Shown here in pieces: positions 32,278 through 40,943 of a stretch of 64,000 nt of DNA. Origin of the DNA: Gramella sp. AN32 (GTDB lineage: Bacteria > Bacteroidota > Bacteroidia > Flavobacteriales > Flavobacteriaceae); the NCBI RefSeq assembly GCF_023718305.1, contig NZ_QEYO01000005.1, forward strand, positions 170,280 to 234,279, given 5' to 3'. The position numbers and the translations under genes were made by a program. The notes below the pieces were generated by a model. It made no database searches and was not told the DNA's origin. It saw only the letters and a program-made list of their open reading frames with translations. Positions within the stretch are counted from its first letter, which is position 1. Every line of letters begins with the position of its first letter.

Positions 32278-33323
32278 CCTGCATTCAGTGCTTTAAAATA
32301 GGCTTCCCAGTAAGGATCGTTTTCTACATAGTTGAGGCTGGTATGTTTATCATTTTGGACCAGGTTAATTCCTTCATTTTTGTTCGTAATCCGGCCCACC
32401 GTGGAACAGGGGATATTTTCCTTTTCCAAACCGGCAATGATCTCTTGCTCACTTCCCGCATTACAGGTAATTACCATAGCCCCGGCACCAATACAATATC
32501 GTGGATCCAGGGAAAACAGGGAACATACTTCCTTTTGCAGTTCTCCCACCGGAAGCTTTTCATCATAGATAAGGGCCCCATTGTTTGAAGCGATCGCCAG
32601 TTCATAGATGGCTCCCAATACACCGCCTTCGGTTACATCGTGCATGGCGGTTATTTTTTCATGGGATTTGGCACTTCCCACGGCTACCAAAGCATCTTTT
32701 AAAGAACTGGTGTCATAAAAGCTTTCACAGGCACGGTGGTAGTTTTCCATTCCCGCTTTATTTTGTACAGTTTTTGGAAAGCTCATGGCTAAAATTGCCG
32801 CTGATGAGATGGCACAGGATTTTGTCACCAGGATCACATCACCTTCCCGGGCGTATTTTGATAATTTTACTTTATCCTTTGGGACCACACTTATAAAGGT
32901 GCCTCCTCCGGCAATAGTAGAATTTTGCCCCTCTATAAAACCAGTATGGCCCCCGGTTATGGAAATACCCGTGTCCTGGCAGAATCGATGGATATGGTCC
33001 CAGTATACCTGGAAATCTTTTTTTGAGAATTTTTCGGGAAGGTTAAGCACAAACTGCCCGTACATGGGGGCAAACCCGGTTGTGGCCATATCATTGGCCA
33101 TGAGCTGAACAGATAGCCAGGCTGATTCCTTTAAACCTAAGGTAGGAATGAGCGAAAGCGGATCGCTGGTTAATACCATAGCCATTTCGGAGGAAAGGTC
33201 GATTACGGATACATCTACTCCAAATTCAGGTCCGGTTTTAACTTCACTTCTTTGGTGACCGGTTTTTTCACTGATCACGTCCTTGAAAAAATCCAGGTTT
33301 ATTTTGCCCAGGGTATCACTCAT
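32268..33323 (-). CDS. AIR-synthase-related (PurM/HypE/ThiL superfamily) protein
   Basis: The 351-residue protein has VDVSVIDLSSEMAMVLTSDP, QLMANDMATTGFAPMYGQFV, ITGGHTGFIEGQNSTIAGGG and TAMHDVTEGGVLGAIYELAI. This is the ATP-binding PurM-like architecture (ND, GGHT and H/D-x-TEGG motifs), closest to archaeal-type HypE-related AIR synthase paralogues. Such enzymes use ATP to activate a carbonyl or carbamoyl oxygen. It overlaps the upstream methyltransferase stop (TAATG) and the downstream ThiE-like start. No hydrogenase gene is present, so it is not a hydrogenase maturation protein here. Confidence 0.85.
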   Translation of the reverse strand: MSDTLGKINLDFFKDVISEKTGHQRSEVKTGPEFGVDVSVIDLSSEMAMVLTSDPLSLIPTLGLKESAWLSVQLMANDMATTGFAPMYGQFVLNLPEKFSKKDFQVYWDHIHRFCQDTGISITGGHTGFIEGQNSTIAGGGTFISVVPKDKVKLSKYAREGDVILVTKSCAISSAAILAMSFPKTVQNKAGMENYHRACESFYDTSSLKDALVAVGSAKSHEKITAMHDVTEGGVLGAIYELAIASNNGALIYDEKLPVGELQKEVCSLFSLDPRYCIGAGAMVITCNAGSEQEIIAGLEKENIPCSTVGRITNKNEGINLVQNDKHTSLNYVENDPYWEAYFKALNAGWK

Positions 33324-34147
33324 TAGGCTACATCATTAAATTTAACATATAGGCCAAAAAAATCCCCGACAGGCAAATTCCATTGCTGTACCGGAAACCA
33401 GTGGGGGAGACCTGTACATTTCCATTCAATAGTATAATTTCTTCCCCGGAGTGCCTTATTAATTATGCCGATGAGTTTTTCGGGAGTATAAAAGGTAGCG
33501 GTAACATAAAAAGGGTTCTTGCCAAAAACCTGCTGTATCCTTCTTCGGGCGACTTTCGGGGAATTTCGGTTCATCATTCCCATTATTATTCCATACTTAC
33601 CAACTCTTGCTGCTTCCTGGATGACTTTTACCGGATCCTTGTAGTATTCAAAAGTGGTAACAAAAGCCAGTGAATCAAACGAATGGTCTTTAAAAGGCAT
33701 ATGGTGTGAATCTGCCATCACCAGGTCCCCGTTGAAAAGATGCAGGGCCTGGGAAAGCATAAAAGGGGAAATATCCCCACCTGTTGCTTCAATTCCTATT
33801 TCCTGCCACCATCGGGTAAACCGGGTCGTACCACATCCAAATTCCAACAAGCTTTTTACCCGGGGATCTGTAGCAACCAGATTTTCCATTATTCTCTTTT
33901 GCCATACCTCAGCCCGTTTATAACGACCTTCATACCACTGTTCATAAGTATCGGTATGTTCGCGGTTAAAAAACCATTCAGCCCTGTTTTGCCAGTTCTG
34001 CTGTTGTTTGGGAATTAGACCATGACCAGACTTTTCAATTTCCATTATACGTTGTTTTAAAATAAATGTATTTGGAAAATCCAGTGGAGATAAAACCGGG
34101 AATAAAATCCCTGTTTTAGTTTGCATCCCTACGTTGGCATTATCCAA
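33323..34147 (-). CDS. Class I SAM-dependent methyltransferase
   Basis: The 274-residue enzyme has LLEFGCGTTRFTRWWQEIGI (motif I), ATGGDISPFML, VMADSHHMPFKDHSFDSLAF and FEYYKDPVKVIQEAARVG, giving a complete SAM-binding fold. The C-terminal part (ATFYTPEKLIGIINKAL) is typical of small-molecule or lipid methyltransferases. It heads a four-gene operon with AIR-synthase, ThiE-like and Trm112-like genes, with one-base to ten-base overlaps or very short gaps. It faces the ligase/BtaA-like operon divergently across 386 bp. Confidence 0.9.
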   Translation of the reverse strand: MDNANVGMQTKTGILFPVLSPLDFPNTFILKQRIMEIEKSGHGLIPKQQQNWQNRAEWFFNREHTDTYEQWYEGRYKRAEVWQKRIMENLVATDPRVKSLLEFGCGTTRFTRWWQEIGIEATGGDISPFMLSQALHLFNGDLVMADSHHMPFKDHSFDSLAFVTTFEYYKDPVKVIQEAARVGKYGIIMGMMNRNSPKVARRRIQQVFGKNPFYVTATFYTPEKLIGIINKALRGRNYTIEWKCTGLPHWFPVQQWNLPVGDFFGLYVKFNDVA

Positions 34148-34507
34148 ATCAGGTTTCGGGTGTTTTCTCAGCCTTTATTTTAGGGCACCCCGTGCTTGTT
34201 GTTCTACAAAGCTACTTAAAATTTTAAATGTAGGATTTAAAGAGTATAATATTTTTTCAAAGGATTGTGATCCTTTTCGCAGAAGTATTGTTGAAATATT
34301 TAATGTGTGATCATTGTTGTGCCTTTTGCCTATTTAAAGACGCATATGACTACCCGCGTAAATTTTCTATCCAATTCAAACCAATTAACGAAGTTAGAGA
34401 AAAGAAAATCAGGATGCACTAAATTTTTCTTTATGCGATTTTATTATATGGAAAAGGGATCAACATTTTTGAGGACTTTAACCTTTAGAAGTCAAAAAAT
34501 TCTACCT

Positions 34508-34515
34508 TAACTTTG
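34508..34515 (+). promoter_or_regulatory. Probable -7 promoter box (TAACTTTG) before the ligase gene
   Basis: TAACTTTG fits TAnnTTTG and lies 18 bp before the ATG at 34534. No TTG is found at the standard distance. Otherwise the 386-bp divergent gap (34148-34533) holds no gene. Confidence 0.5.
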
Positions 34516-34533
34516 TTACCCAGACTACTGTTT

Positions 34534-35973
34534 ATGGCTTCAAACTTTTATTCAGGCATTTATCATCACCTCAGTGAAAATCCTGATAAGGTATTTCTCA
34601 AATGGCCGGCCAAATCGGACACTTACTCACAATTTTCAGGTAAGGCAATATTGGAAAAAGTTGCGTTTGTTTGTAAAGCCCTGGAAGATAAAAAAATCAG
34701 AATTGACGAAAAAGTATTTATCGGCGTTCCATTTTCCCCCGAGCTTGTTTTTGCTGTTTTAGGGATCATGGCCTATGGCGCTATCCCCGTTTTGCCACCG
34801 GCCGCTACTACCAAAATGGAATTATTCAAACAGCTCCTTCAGAAAAAAATTAAAGTAGTTTATTTTAAGAATCCTCCAATTTTTATCAAACTATTTTTAG
34901 CACTTTTTGGTATCAAGGCAATTTTCCAAAGCTCTAATTTCAAAAATATTACTGATTTTAAACCGACCTTGGTATCTGAAGATCAGGCGGCTTTAATTTC
35001 TTTCAGTTCTGGTTCTACCGGGAAACCCAGGGCGGTATATAGAAGCCACAAAATTTTAAATTCACAGCATCTGGCACTGAAAAAAAGTTTTCCACCCATG
35101 CCAGGGCAACAAGATTTTCCAATTTTTCCAAATATCCTGTTGCACAATTTATCATTGGGGATCGCTACAGTGATTCCGGAAATCCCCAATTTCGACATCA
35201 GACTTTTGGAGCCGCAAAAAGTGCTAAAACAAATCGTGGACGAGGATGTTGACAGTTTAACGGGGAATGTTTTTTATTTTAAAAAACTTCTGAAGCAGCT
35301 TCAACATACAGGCCAGATTTTACCGGGAGTGAAAGAAATAGGTATAGGCGGTTCCCCTGTGCCGGAATACCTACCCCAGCTTTTAAAAAGCTATTTTGTA
35401 AACGCCGTTATTTATATTATCTATGGCTCTACCCAGGCAGAACCTATTGCAGTAAGAACCGTTAGGGAGCACAAAAATCCTGCTCTTGGTTATTTCGTGG
35501 GCGCTGTACATCCCGATATTGAGCTTTGGATAGATTCTTCGCAAAAAATAAAAGCGGGAAAGTATAAGTTTCCCTCAGGACTTATATATGTAAAAGGCAA
35601 GCATGTAGTGTTGGAAAAAGATCAGGAATGGTTGAATACCGGGGATTATGGTTATTTAGATAGAAATTCTGACTTATATTTGACTGGAAGGCAGGGAAAT
35701 GAAACCCAGGTGCAGGGTTACGGACACTATCAAATTGAAAATGTATTAAATAGCTTACCACAAATAAAACAAGTTGCGGCCATTGCCAATACAGAAACTT
35801 TTGATATTTTCTATGAAGGGGAGGTGAAACCTGCGACTATTCGGGAAAAGCTTAAAATGTTTCCGGTATCCATCATTGGTTCAATTAAGTCAATTAAAGA
35901 AATGCCCCTCGACAAACGCCACCATTCAAAAATACTATACCATAACCTATGCACACCGAATTTGAAAACGTAG
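34534..35973 (+). CDS. AMP-dependent synthetase/ligase (acyl-activating enzyme)
   Basis: The 479-residue protein (from ATG 34534; TTG 34513 is rejected because ATG follows 7 codons on) has VFIGVPFSPELVFAVLGIMA and the nucleotide-binding loop ISFSSGSTGKPRAVY. It also has IYIIYGSTQAEPI and WLNTGDYGYLDRNSDLYLTG (the ANL hinge region). It should form an acyl- or aryl-adenylate. The C-terminal lid is short. It overlaps the BtaA-like gene by 25 bp, so the two are translationally coupled and probably act on one pathway. Confidence 0.9.
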   Translation: MASNFYSGIYHHLSENPDKVFLKWPAKSDTYSQFSGKAILEKVAFVCKALEDKKIRIDEKVFIGVPFSPELVFAVLGIMAYGAIPVLPPAATTKMELFKQLLQKKIKVVYFKNPPIFIKLFLALFGIKAIFQSSNFKNITDFKPTLVSEDQAALISFSSGSTGKPRAVYRSHKILNSQHLALKKSFPPMPGQQDFPIFPNILLHNLSLGIATVIPEIPNFDIRLLEPQKVLKQIVDEDVDSLTGNVFYFKKLLKQLQHTGQILPGVKEIGIGGSPVPEYLPQLLKSYFVNAVIYIIYGSTQAEPIAVRTVREHKNPALGYFVGAVHPDIELWIDSSQKIKAGKYKFPSGLIYVKGKHVVLEKDQEWLNTGDYGYLDRNSDLYLTGRQGNETQVQGYGHYQIENVLNSLPQIKQVAAIANTETFDIFYEGEVKPATIREKLKMFPVSIIGSIKSIKEMPLDKRHHSKILYHNLCTPNLKT

Positions 35974-37064
35974 ATCTTGACCTAATACGGTACTCCCTGG
36001 TCTGGGAAGATGCACATACTTTATATAACGGGCTGGAGATAAAAGAAAACGACCGGCTGCTGGTGATCACTTCCGCGGGCTGCAATGTGTTGAATACCTT
36101 GCTTAAAAAACCTGCTGCGGTTACGGCAATAGACCTTAACCCGGAACAAAACCGGCTTTTGTTGTTTAAACAATATCTTATTGAAAATTACAATTATGAG
36201 ATATACGCCGCGCTTATTGGTTTCTACGGAAGAAATGCCGTTCAAAAAGCCTGGATGGAGGTAGCTCCTGCTCTAGAACCTGAACTTAGGGCGCATGTAG
36301 AAGGGTTTTTCTTGAAAAATCCAGAGGGAATCATATCTTCCGGCAAGCTCGAAACCTATATTCACGGTTTTGTGCCCGGATTGCCTGAAACATTTCAGAA
36401 GAACTTGAAGAAGCTTATTTCGTTTGAAACCATTGGGGAACAGCAGGTGTTTTTTGCTGAAAAACTGGATAATTCACCATTTAAAGAACTCTTTATTGAT
36501 TATTTCGATCAGCAGAATTTAAGCAAAGGCCGTGACCCCAGGTTATTTAAACACGTCAAAGAATCTGGGGGTAAAATTTTTTACTCCCGGCTGAAGGATT
36601 TTATCGGGAAGAATCTTTTAAAAAATAACTTTTACTTCCGATTTTTTATGTTTGGCCCACAAAATTTACCGGAAGAAATTTTACCGCCCTGCTACCAAAA
36701 GAAGAACTTTGAAATTTTAAAAAAACAACTTCCCAAATTAAATATTGTTACGGGAGAGGCCATAGAATACCTGTTGTCCCGGGAAGGGGAAGCCATAAAC
36801 AAGGCAGGGCTTTCCAATATTTTTGAATATGTTGCAGAAGCGCAATTTGCCGAAGTTTGCCATAAACTTTTAAACCAACGCGAAAAACCAATCAGGATCA
36901 TCTTTTGGAACCTTTTGCAATCACAGGGGAACAAGCATTGCCAGGATTCCCTTTTGGGAAACCTTTCTGAAAAGCTATCTGAAAAGGAAGCCTGTTTTTA
37001 TTTTAAAAATGTAAAAGTGATGGAATCGGCCGCACTAAAGAAATCCGTCGATATTGAAAAATAA
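35949..37064 (+). CDS. DUF3419 / BtaA-like SAM 3-amino-3-carboxypropyl transferase
   Basis: The 371-residue protein starts with IRYSLVWEDAHTLYNGLEIK, then LLVITSAGCNVLNTLLKKPA and AIDLNPEQNRLLLFKQYLIE. That is the DUF3419 pattern of BtaA, which moves the aminocarboxypropyl group of SAM to diacylglycerol in betaine-lipid synthesis. The variant motif (SAGCN for SAM binding) and the ligase, kinase and UbiA neighbours point to an amphiphilic acceptor. The acceptor itself is not known. It is coupled to the upstream ligase gene. Confidence 0.85.
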   Translation: MHTEFENVDLDLIRYSLVWEDAHTLYNGLEIKENDRLLVITSAGCNVLNTLLKKPAAVTAIDLNPEQNRLLLFKQYLIENYNYEIYAALIGFYGRNAVQKAWMEVAPALEPELRAHVEGFFLKNPEGIISSGKLETYIHGFVPGLPETFQKNLKKLISFETIGEQQVFFAEKLDNSPFKELFIDYFDQQNLSKGRDPRLFKHVKESGGKIFYSRLKDFIGKNLLKNNFYFRFFMFGPQNLPEEILPPCYQKKNFEILKKQLPKLNIVTGEAIEYLLSREGEAINKAGLSNIFEYVAEAQFAEVCHKLLNQREKPIRIIFWNLLQSQGNKHCQDSLLGNLSEKLSEKEACFYFKNVKVMESAALKKSVDIEK

Positions 37065-37421
37065 ATATGCATTTCCGTTTTCTGTACTGAAAGTTCTTTT
37101 GTCTCCCTGATACCTTGGATAAAAAAAGATATAACGTAGGAAATTGATATATGGTGATTCCTTGCAGATTTATTGTCTTAAGAACAATGATAAAAATTAA
37201 ATGAAGCTTTATCGACCAAAGGGAGTGTCTTATATATCTTAAAAATATGTCAATGATAACCTATTTCAGGGTCTCAATATTGCATTTACATAGAAATGAG
37301 ATTCTGAAACTCCCGAACGGTCGGGACAGAATGACGTCATTAGAATAAAAATAAATTTATAAAAGTCAATAATCCAACTTCGCAGGGTCAAATGTTTTGG
37401 ATGGCGGGTAAGGTTTGAAAA
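37065..37421. repeat. Intergenic region with a dispersed inverted repeat
   Basis: Around 37266-37340, tttcagggtctcaatattgc and gagattctgaaactcccgaa with gtcgggacagaatgacgtca form the same repeat type as at 10060. CCCGAAC/GTCGGG makes a small hairpin inside it. No gene is seen; the rest may hold the promoter of the kinase gene. Confidence 0.45.
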
Positions 37422-38612
37422 ATGAATAACATGAAAACATCAAATTATTTTAGGCCTGGATTTATTGAAAAACTAATGCAGGACCATCAACCCGAAAATG
37501 AAATTAAAGTGCAAAGTGTTGGGCAATTCCACGTGGACAATTCTGCCAGTATCCTTTCGACTTTAAATGCAGGTAGCACCGGGCTGGAAATTGGCCATTT
37601 TGGGCTGGAAGTAAATTTTACAAAAAATAAAAAAAACTGCTCACGTAGAATGGTGATGAAGGTGAAGCCACATGGGGATGTGACCTCAACCATGCTCCTG
37701 GGGCTTGCCCAAATGAATGGGGAACCTCTAACTTCAGTTTATAAGCCATTTGCCAAACTCACCGGATTTCAGAATACCCATATAAGGGAATTGGAGGTGT
37801 ATAAAAAACTTGGCATGCCCTTACAACCGGAGATTTTTGGACTAATGGAAGACCGTCAAAACAATATTTTTTTGGTGCTGATGGAGGCTCTGGAGGAGGT
37901 GGAATTACTGAATTCGGTAATGCAGCCGGAAAAATGGACAGAAGAATATATAAAAGAATCCCTTTCAGCAATCGCCAGTTGGCACGCTTCCAATATGGAG
38001 GCTCCTAAATCTTTAAACAAACAATACTGGAATGAGGACGTGCCTTCAAAAGAATATATGCTGAAGCTACAACCCTTATGGCGAGGCCTTCTCGATAATG
38101 CGGTAGAAAACCTTCCGAAAATTTATACCCCTGAAAATACCCAAAGGTTAAGGTGGGCTATTGAAAACATCTCTGAGTACTGGGATTTACTTGAAAAGCA
38201 GCCAAAAACCCTAATCCATAACGATTTTAATCCGCGGAATATGTGTTTTAAAAGCCTTGAAAATCCCCCAAAGTTATGCCTATACGATTGGGAATTGGCA
38301 ACTTTTCACGTTCCCCACTATGATGTGGTGGAATTTTTGTCTTTCGTATTACCTCCACAACACTACCATCTTCGAACAGGATATATTGAATTTTACCGCC
38401 AGGAATTGAATAGGCTTACTGGCAATTACGGAAATGAGCAACTATTCAAAAAAGTTTTCTACTATGCCGCGCTGGATTTTGGGCTGCACAGGTTTGGGAT
38501 GTATATGATGGCCCATAGTATTAGTCCGTATCCCTTTTTACCGCGGGTGATCCATAGCTATTTTGATACTTTAAAACAACTATCCCTAATAACTGGAAAT
38601 TTAGGTAGTTAA
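37422..38612 (+). CDS. APH/ecdysteroid-kinase-like phosphotransferase
   Basis: The 396-residue protein has the aminoglycoside-phosphotransferase-type kinase core. TLIHNDFNPRNMCF is the catalytic loop (H-x-D-x-x-x-x-N), CLYDWELATFHVPHYDVVEF is the metal-binding segment, and ELEVYKKLGMPLQPEIFGLM lies in the N-lobe. It resembles the DUF1679/EcKinase group that phosphorylates hydroxylated small molecules such as choline or sterols. It follows the BtaA-like gene by 357 bp with its own leader. MKTSN at 37431 is an alternative start. Confidence 0.8.
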   Translation: MNNMKTSNYFRPGFIEKLMQDHQPENEIKVQSVGQFHVDNSASILSTLNAGSTGLEIGHFGLEVNFTKNKKNCSRRMVMKVKPHGDVTSTMLLGLAQMNGEPLTSVYKPFAKLTGFQNTHIRELEVYKKLGMPLQPEIFGLMEDRQNNIFLVLMEALEEVELLNSVMQPEKWTEEYIKESLSAIASWHASNMEAPKSLNKQYWNEDVPSKEYMLKLQPLWRGLLDNAVENLPKIYTPENTQRLRWAIENISEYWDLLEKQPKTLIHNDFNPRNMCFKSLENPPKLCLYDWELATFHVPHYDVVEFLSFVLPPQHYHLRTGYIEFYRQELNRLTGNYGNEQLFKKVFYYAALDFGLHRFGMYMMAHSISPYPFLPRVIHSYFDTLKQLSLITGNLGS

Positions 38613-38710
38613 GATTACTGATATGTGGGCTTAGGTTTTGTTTTTTGGTTTTCTAAAAAGATTGTTTTACTTCAATAATCGCAATTTTGGATGTGTTGGT
38701 ATCATCCGGT

Positions 38711-39031
38711 TTACTGGGTTCTTTTTAATTTCGGTGGATATTGTCGAACATCGAAAACATCATTGATTTCAATCCGGTTTTCTTTTTGATTTATCCAATA
38801 AATGATTTTGTAATTCCTTTTGTAGAGAAGGTAACGGAACTCAACTTTTCGATTTTTTAAATATTCCTCAATTTGTCCAATTTTGGGTTGATGGGTCAAT
38901 TTAAAGGGTTCTTCATAAATTCCGACAGCAAGTTTTTTTGCAGTCTGATATCCCACTTTCTTAAGATAATATTTAAAAATTCTATAGAGCTCGTCCTCGG
39001 CAAATCGCGTCCAATAGATTTCTAATCCCAT
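38711..39031 (-). CDS. ParE/RelE-family toxin
   Basis: The 106 residues have IYWTRFAEDELYRIFKYYLK, FKLTHQPKIGQIEEYL, VEFRYLLYKRNYKIIYWINQ and VFDVRQYPPKL. This is the ParE/RelE fold, with the Y-K-I-I-Y-W strand and the DVFDxRQ-P end. It overlaps the upstream antitoxin gene by 10 bp. The pair interrupts the biosynthetic gene group but need not belong to it. Confidence 0.88.
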   Translation of the reverse strand: MGLEIYWTRFAEDELYRIFKYYLKKVGYQTAKKLAVGIYEEPFKLTHQPKIGQIEEYLKNRKVEFRYLLYKRNYKIIYWINQKENRIEINDVFDVRQYPPKLKRTQ

Positions 39032-39264
39032 TTATCAATTTTTATCTTTAAATCACTTGCTTTAATTATACGTCCATTTTTAGAATCCTCCATTGATTTG
39101 TCAATTCTATTATTGAATTCATCAATACTCATTTGCTCAAACTCATTATCTGTTGAAGATGTGTTTTCTTTTCGCAACAATTCTTCAAGTTTCGTAACTA
39201 CTTCCTCGCTCTGTACCTTTAAGAATTCTTGCACGAATTCTATTTTTCTTGACTGTAAATCCAT
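39022..39264 (-). CDS. Antitoxin partner of the ParE-like toxin
   Basis: The 80 residues start MDLQSRKIEFVQEFLKVQSE, followed by LEELLRKEN and an acidic linker, then the toxin-neutralising helix IIKASDLKIKIDKWD. This layout is frequent in Bacteroidota antitoxins paired with ParE-like toxins. It precedes and overlaps the toxin gene. Confidence 0.82.
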   Translation of the reverse strand: MDLQSRKIEFVQEFLKVQSEEVVTKLEELLRKENTSSTDNEFEQMSIDEFNNRIDKSMEDSKNGRIIKASDLKIKIDKWD

Positions 39265-39481
39265 TTTTCAGCATTTATTCAAAGATACTGAATTATCAAA
39301 TTGATCCATAATTTTAATTAATTGAGGATTTTTCAATATTGATAACAAATGGGATCTGGAACCTAAGATTTTTACCTTGGTGTCTTACTTGCTATAGAAG
39401 CGGGTTTCGGTAATGTGTATGTCTTCTATATCTAAAAATTCTCTGATCTTATTGCTTTACTTCTTTCTCTTTTCTCTGTAG

Positions 39482-39517
39482 CCGACTACTCCGAGCATTC
39501 AGTGAGTGCTAGGTCGG
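39482..39517. terminator. Strong stem-loop
   Basis: CCGAC (39482-39486) pairs with GTCGG (39513-39517), and inside lies AGCAttCAgTGAgTGCT, also self-complementary. The surrounding 256-bp gap (39305-39560) holds no gene. It lies between two same-strand units and could terminate the upstream GNAT gene's transcript. Confidence 0.45.
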
Positions 39518-39560
39518 AACTGCTTTCCACAATTCCGGGTGAGGAGAAAATAAAATTTTT

Positions 39561-40643
39561 TTAGGAAATTTTTATTTGTTTTTCATACAGGGCATAATAT
39601 GCCTTTTCGCATTCGATGCCATCGGTGAAATGCCGGGAATAATTATCAGTTTTCATCAGGCAAAAAATAGTGTCCTCATAAAGTTCCCGGAAGGAGAGCA
39701 TGGCATAGGCACCGGAAAAATTCATTAAATTCATCTTCCGGTAATCGGGGTGAACCCCCGAAGATTTGGCTAGCATCGTGGGATTTTTAAGTTTTGGGTA
39801 GTCCTTTTTAAAAGATGGGGCGCCATTTATTTCCCCTTCCAGGCTTTTGTAATTAGGATGGCAAAAAGTAAGCGCCACCAGTTTTTTTGAAATGGTATCC
39901 TCAAACAAACTGGCGGTATAAGGGCAAAGTTTCTCCGCAAACTGCTGGTTGTACAACAACTTAAATTCTGCTAAACTTATATCTTTATATCCGGGATTCT
40001 GATTAAAAATAGCCTGTACAAGTTCAAAGATTTCTTCCTGATGATTTTGCCAGTTCTCCGGGTTCAGGGGGATAATCTTAAAAGGCAAATCCTGAATCTC
40101 CTTTACAAACCTTTGTTTATCGCGGTAGATCTTCCTAATCTCCCGGGCAGGGATGCGGCGGCTTTCATAGCTAAGGGAAATAGTGTAACCAAGATTTTCC
40201 AGCAAGCCTGGATAATATTTCGGGTTAACCGGTTCACGGTCGAACATTTTCCACGAAGGCATTTCCCCCAACCGAAGCCGGTAACGGTGAAAGGTGTTAA
40301 AATGCATGGGGCCGTTAATACTCGATTTTCCGAATTTTTTCGAATCGGCTTCCAGCAGTTCAAAAGCCCTTGAATTTAAAGAAAGGTTGTCCTTTGTTTC
40401 CCAATATCCAAAGTAAGCGATATTTCCATTTTTCGGAAAGATACCTACCAGGCGGATGTTATGATGATTAGTATAGATTATAATGTCGTGATCTTTGTTT
40501 TTCAGCTGAAAAAGATGCAGAACTTCCCGTTTGGTTTCTTCGGGACAAAATTCCAGTCCGCAGTAAATTTCCGCAGGGATCGAAAAAAAACTATCGGGTA
40601 AGGAAATCTCGTTTTTATAGAAAATACGTTCTATTTTTGGCAT
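39561..40643 (-). CDS. GNAT-superfamily acyltransferase (360 residues)
   Basis: The protein has an N-terminal domain (LFQLKNKDHDIIIYTNHHNI, IAYFGYWETKDN) and a C-terminal GNAT-like domain (LVALTFCHPNYKS, TMLAKSSGVHPDYRKMNLMN). The size resembles Bacteroidota GNAT proteins that N-acylate amines or amino acids. The substrate cannot be read. It lies within the ligase/BtaA/kinase/PEP/UbiA group, so an acyl-transfer step in that pathway is a reasonable inference. Confidence 0.72.
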   Translation of the reverse strand: MPKIERIFYKNEISLPDSFFSIPAEIYCGLEFCPEETKREVLHLFQLKNKDHDIIIYTNHHNIRLVGIFPKNGNIAYFGYWETKDNLSLNSRAFELLEADSKKFGKSSINGPMHFNTFHRYRLRLGEMPSWKMFDREPVNPKYYPGLLENLGYTISLSYESRRIPAREIRKIYRDKQRFVKEIQDLPFKIIPLNPENWQNHQEEIFELVQAIFNQNPGYKDISLAEFKLLYNQQFAEKLCPYTASLFEDTISKKLVALTFCHPNYKSLEGEINGAPSFKKDYPKLKNPTMLAKSSGVHPDYRKMNLMNFSGAYAMLSFRELYEDTIFCLMKTDNYSRHFTDGIECEKAYYALYEKQIKIS

Positions 40644-40734
40644 TCTTAACTGTTATTTTCGTCTAATATGCTAATTACGGAAAACGTGTTTAGTTTTTAG
40701 TGTTACATCGGGTATTTTGCCATCGCCCAGTATG

Positions 40735-40915
40735 ACTTTAAGCTCCGGGCGACTTCAACATAAGTCCTGCTGAGACCCTGTCGAAGCCCATTTCTGTTAC
40801 AGATCATGTTCCCACCCCATACCAAGTACAGTTTTCGACAAGCTAAGTACAGGCTAAAGTCGAGGTGTTTTTGTTAGCCCTTCGACTGCGTTCAGGGAGA
40901 CAAAAGTAGGTGTTT
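40735..40915. repeat. Dispersed intergenic repeat
   Basis: cctgctgagaccctgtcgaa, ttttcgacaagctaagtaca, then ccttcgactgcgttcaggga and gacaaaagtagg. It is the same family as near 8500. It fills most of the 300-bp gap between the GNAT and PEP-synthase-like genes; no gene is seen. Confidence 0.5.
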
Positions 40916-40943
40916 GGGGTTCAAACGGATGTATATAATTCCT

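Noticed and set aside
32268..33323. HypE hydrogenase maturation protein
   Set aside because: The superfamily match is real but no hydrogenase or other hyp gene is present and the C-terminal cysteine of HypE is not seen, so only AIR-synthase-related is claimed.
34307..34510. 67-codon forward frame upstream of the ligase gene
   Set aside because: No family match and no coding signal; it covers the promoter region of the ligase operon.
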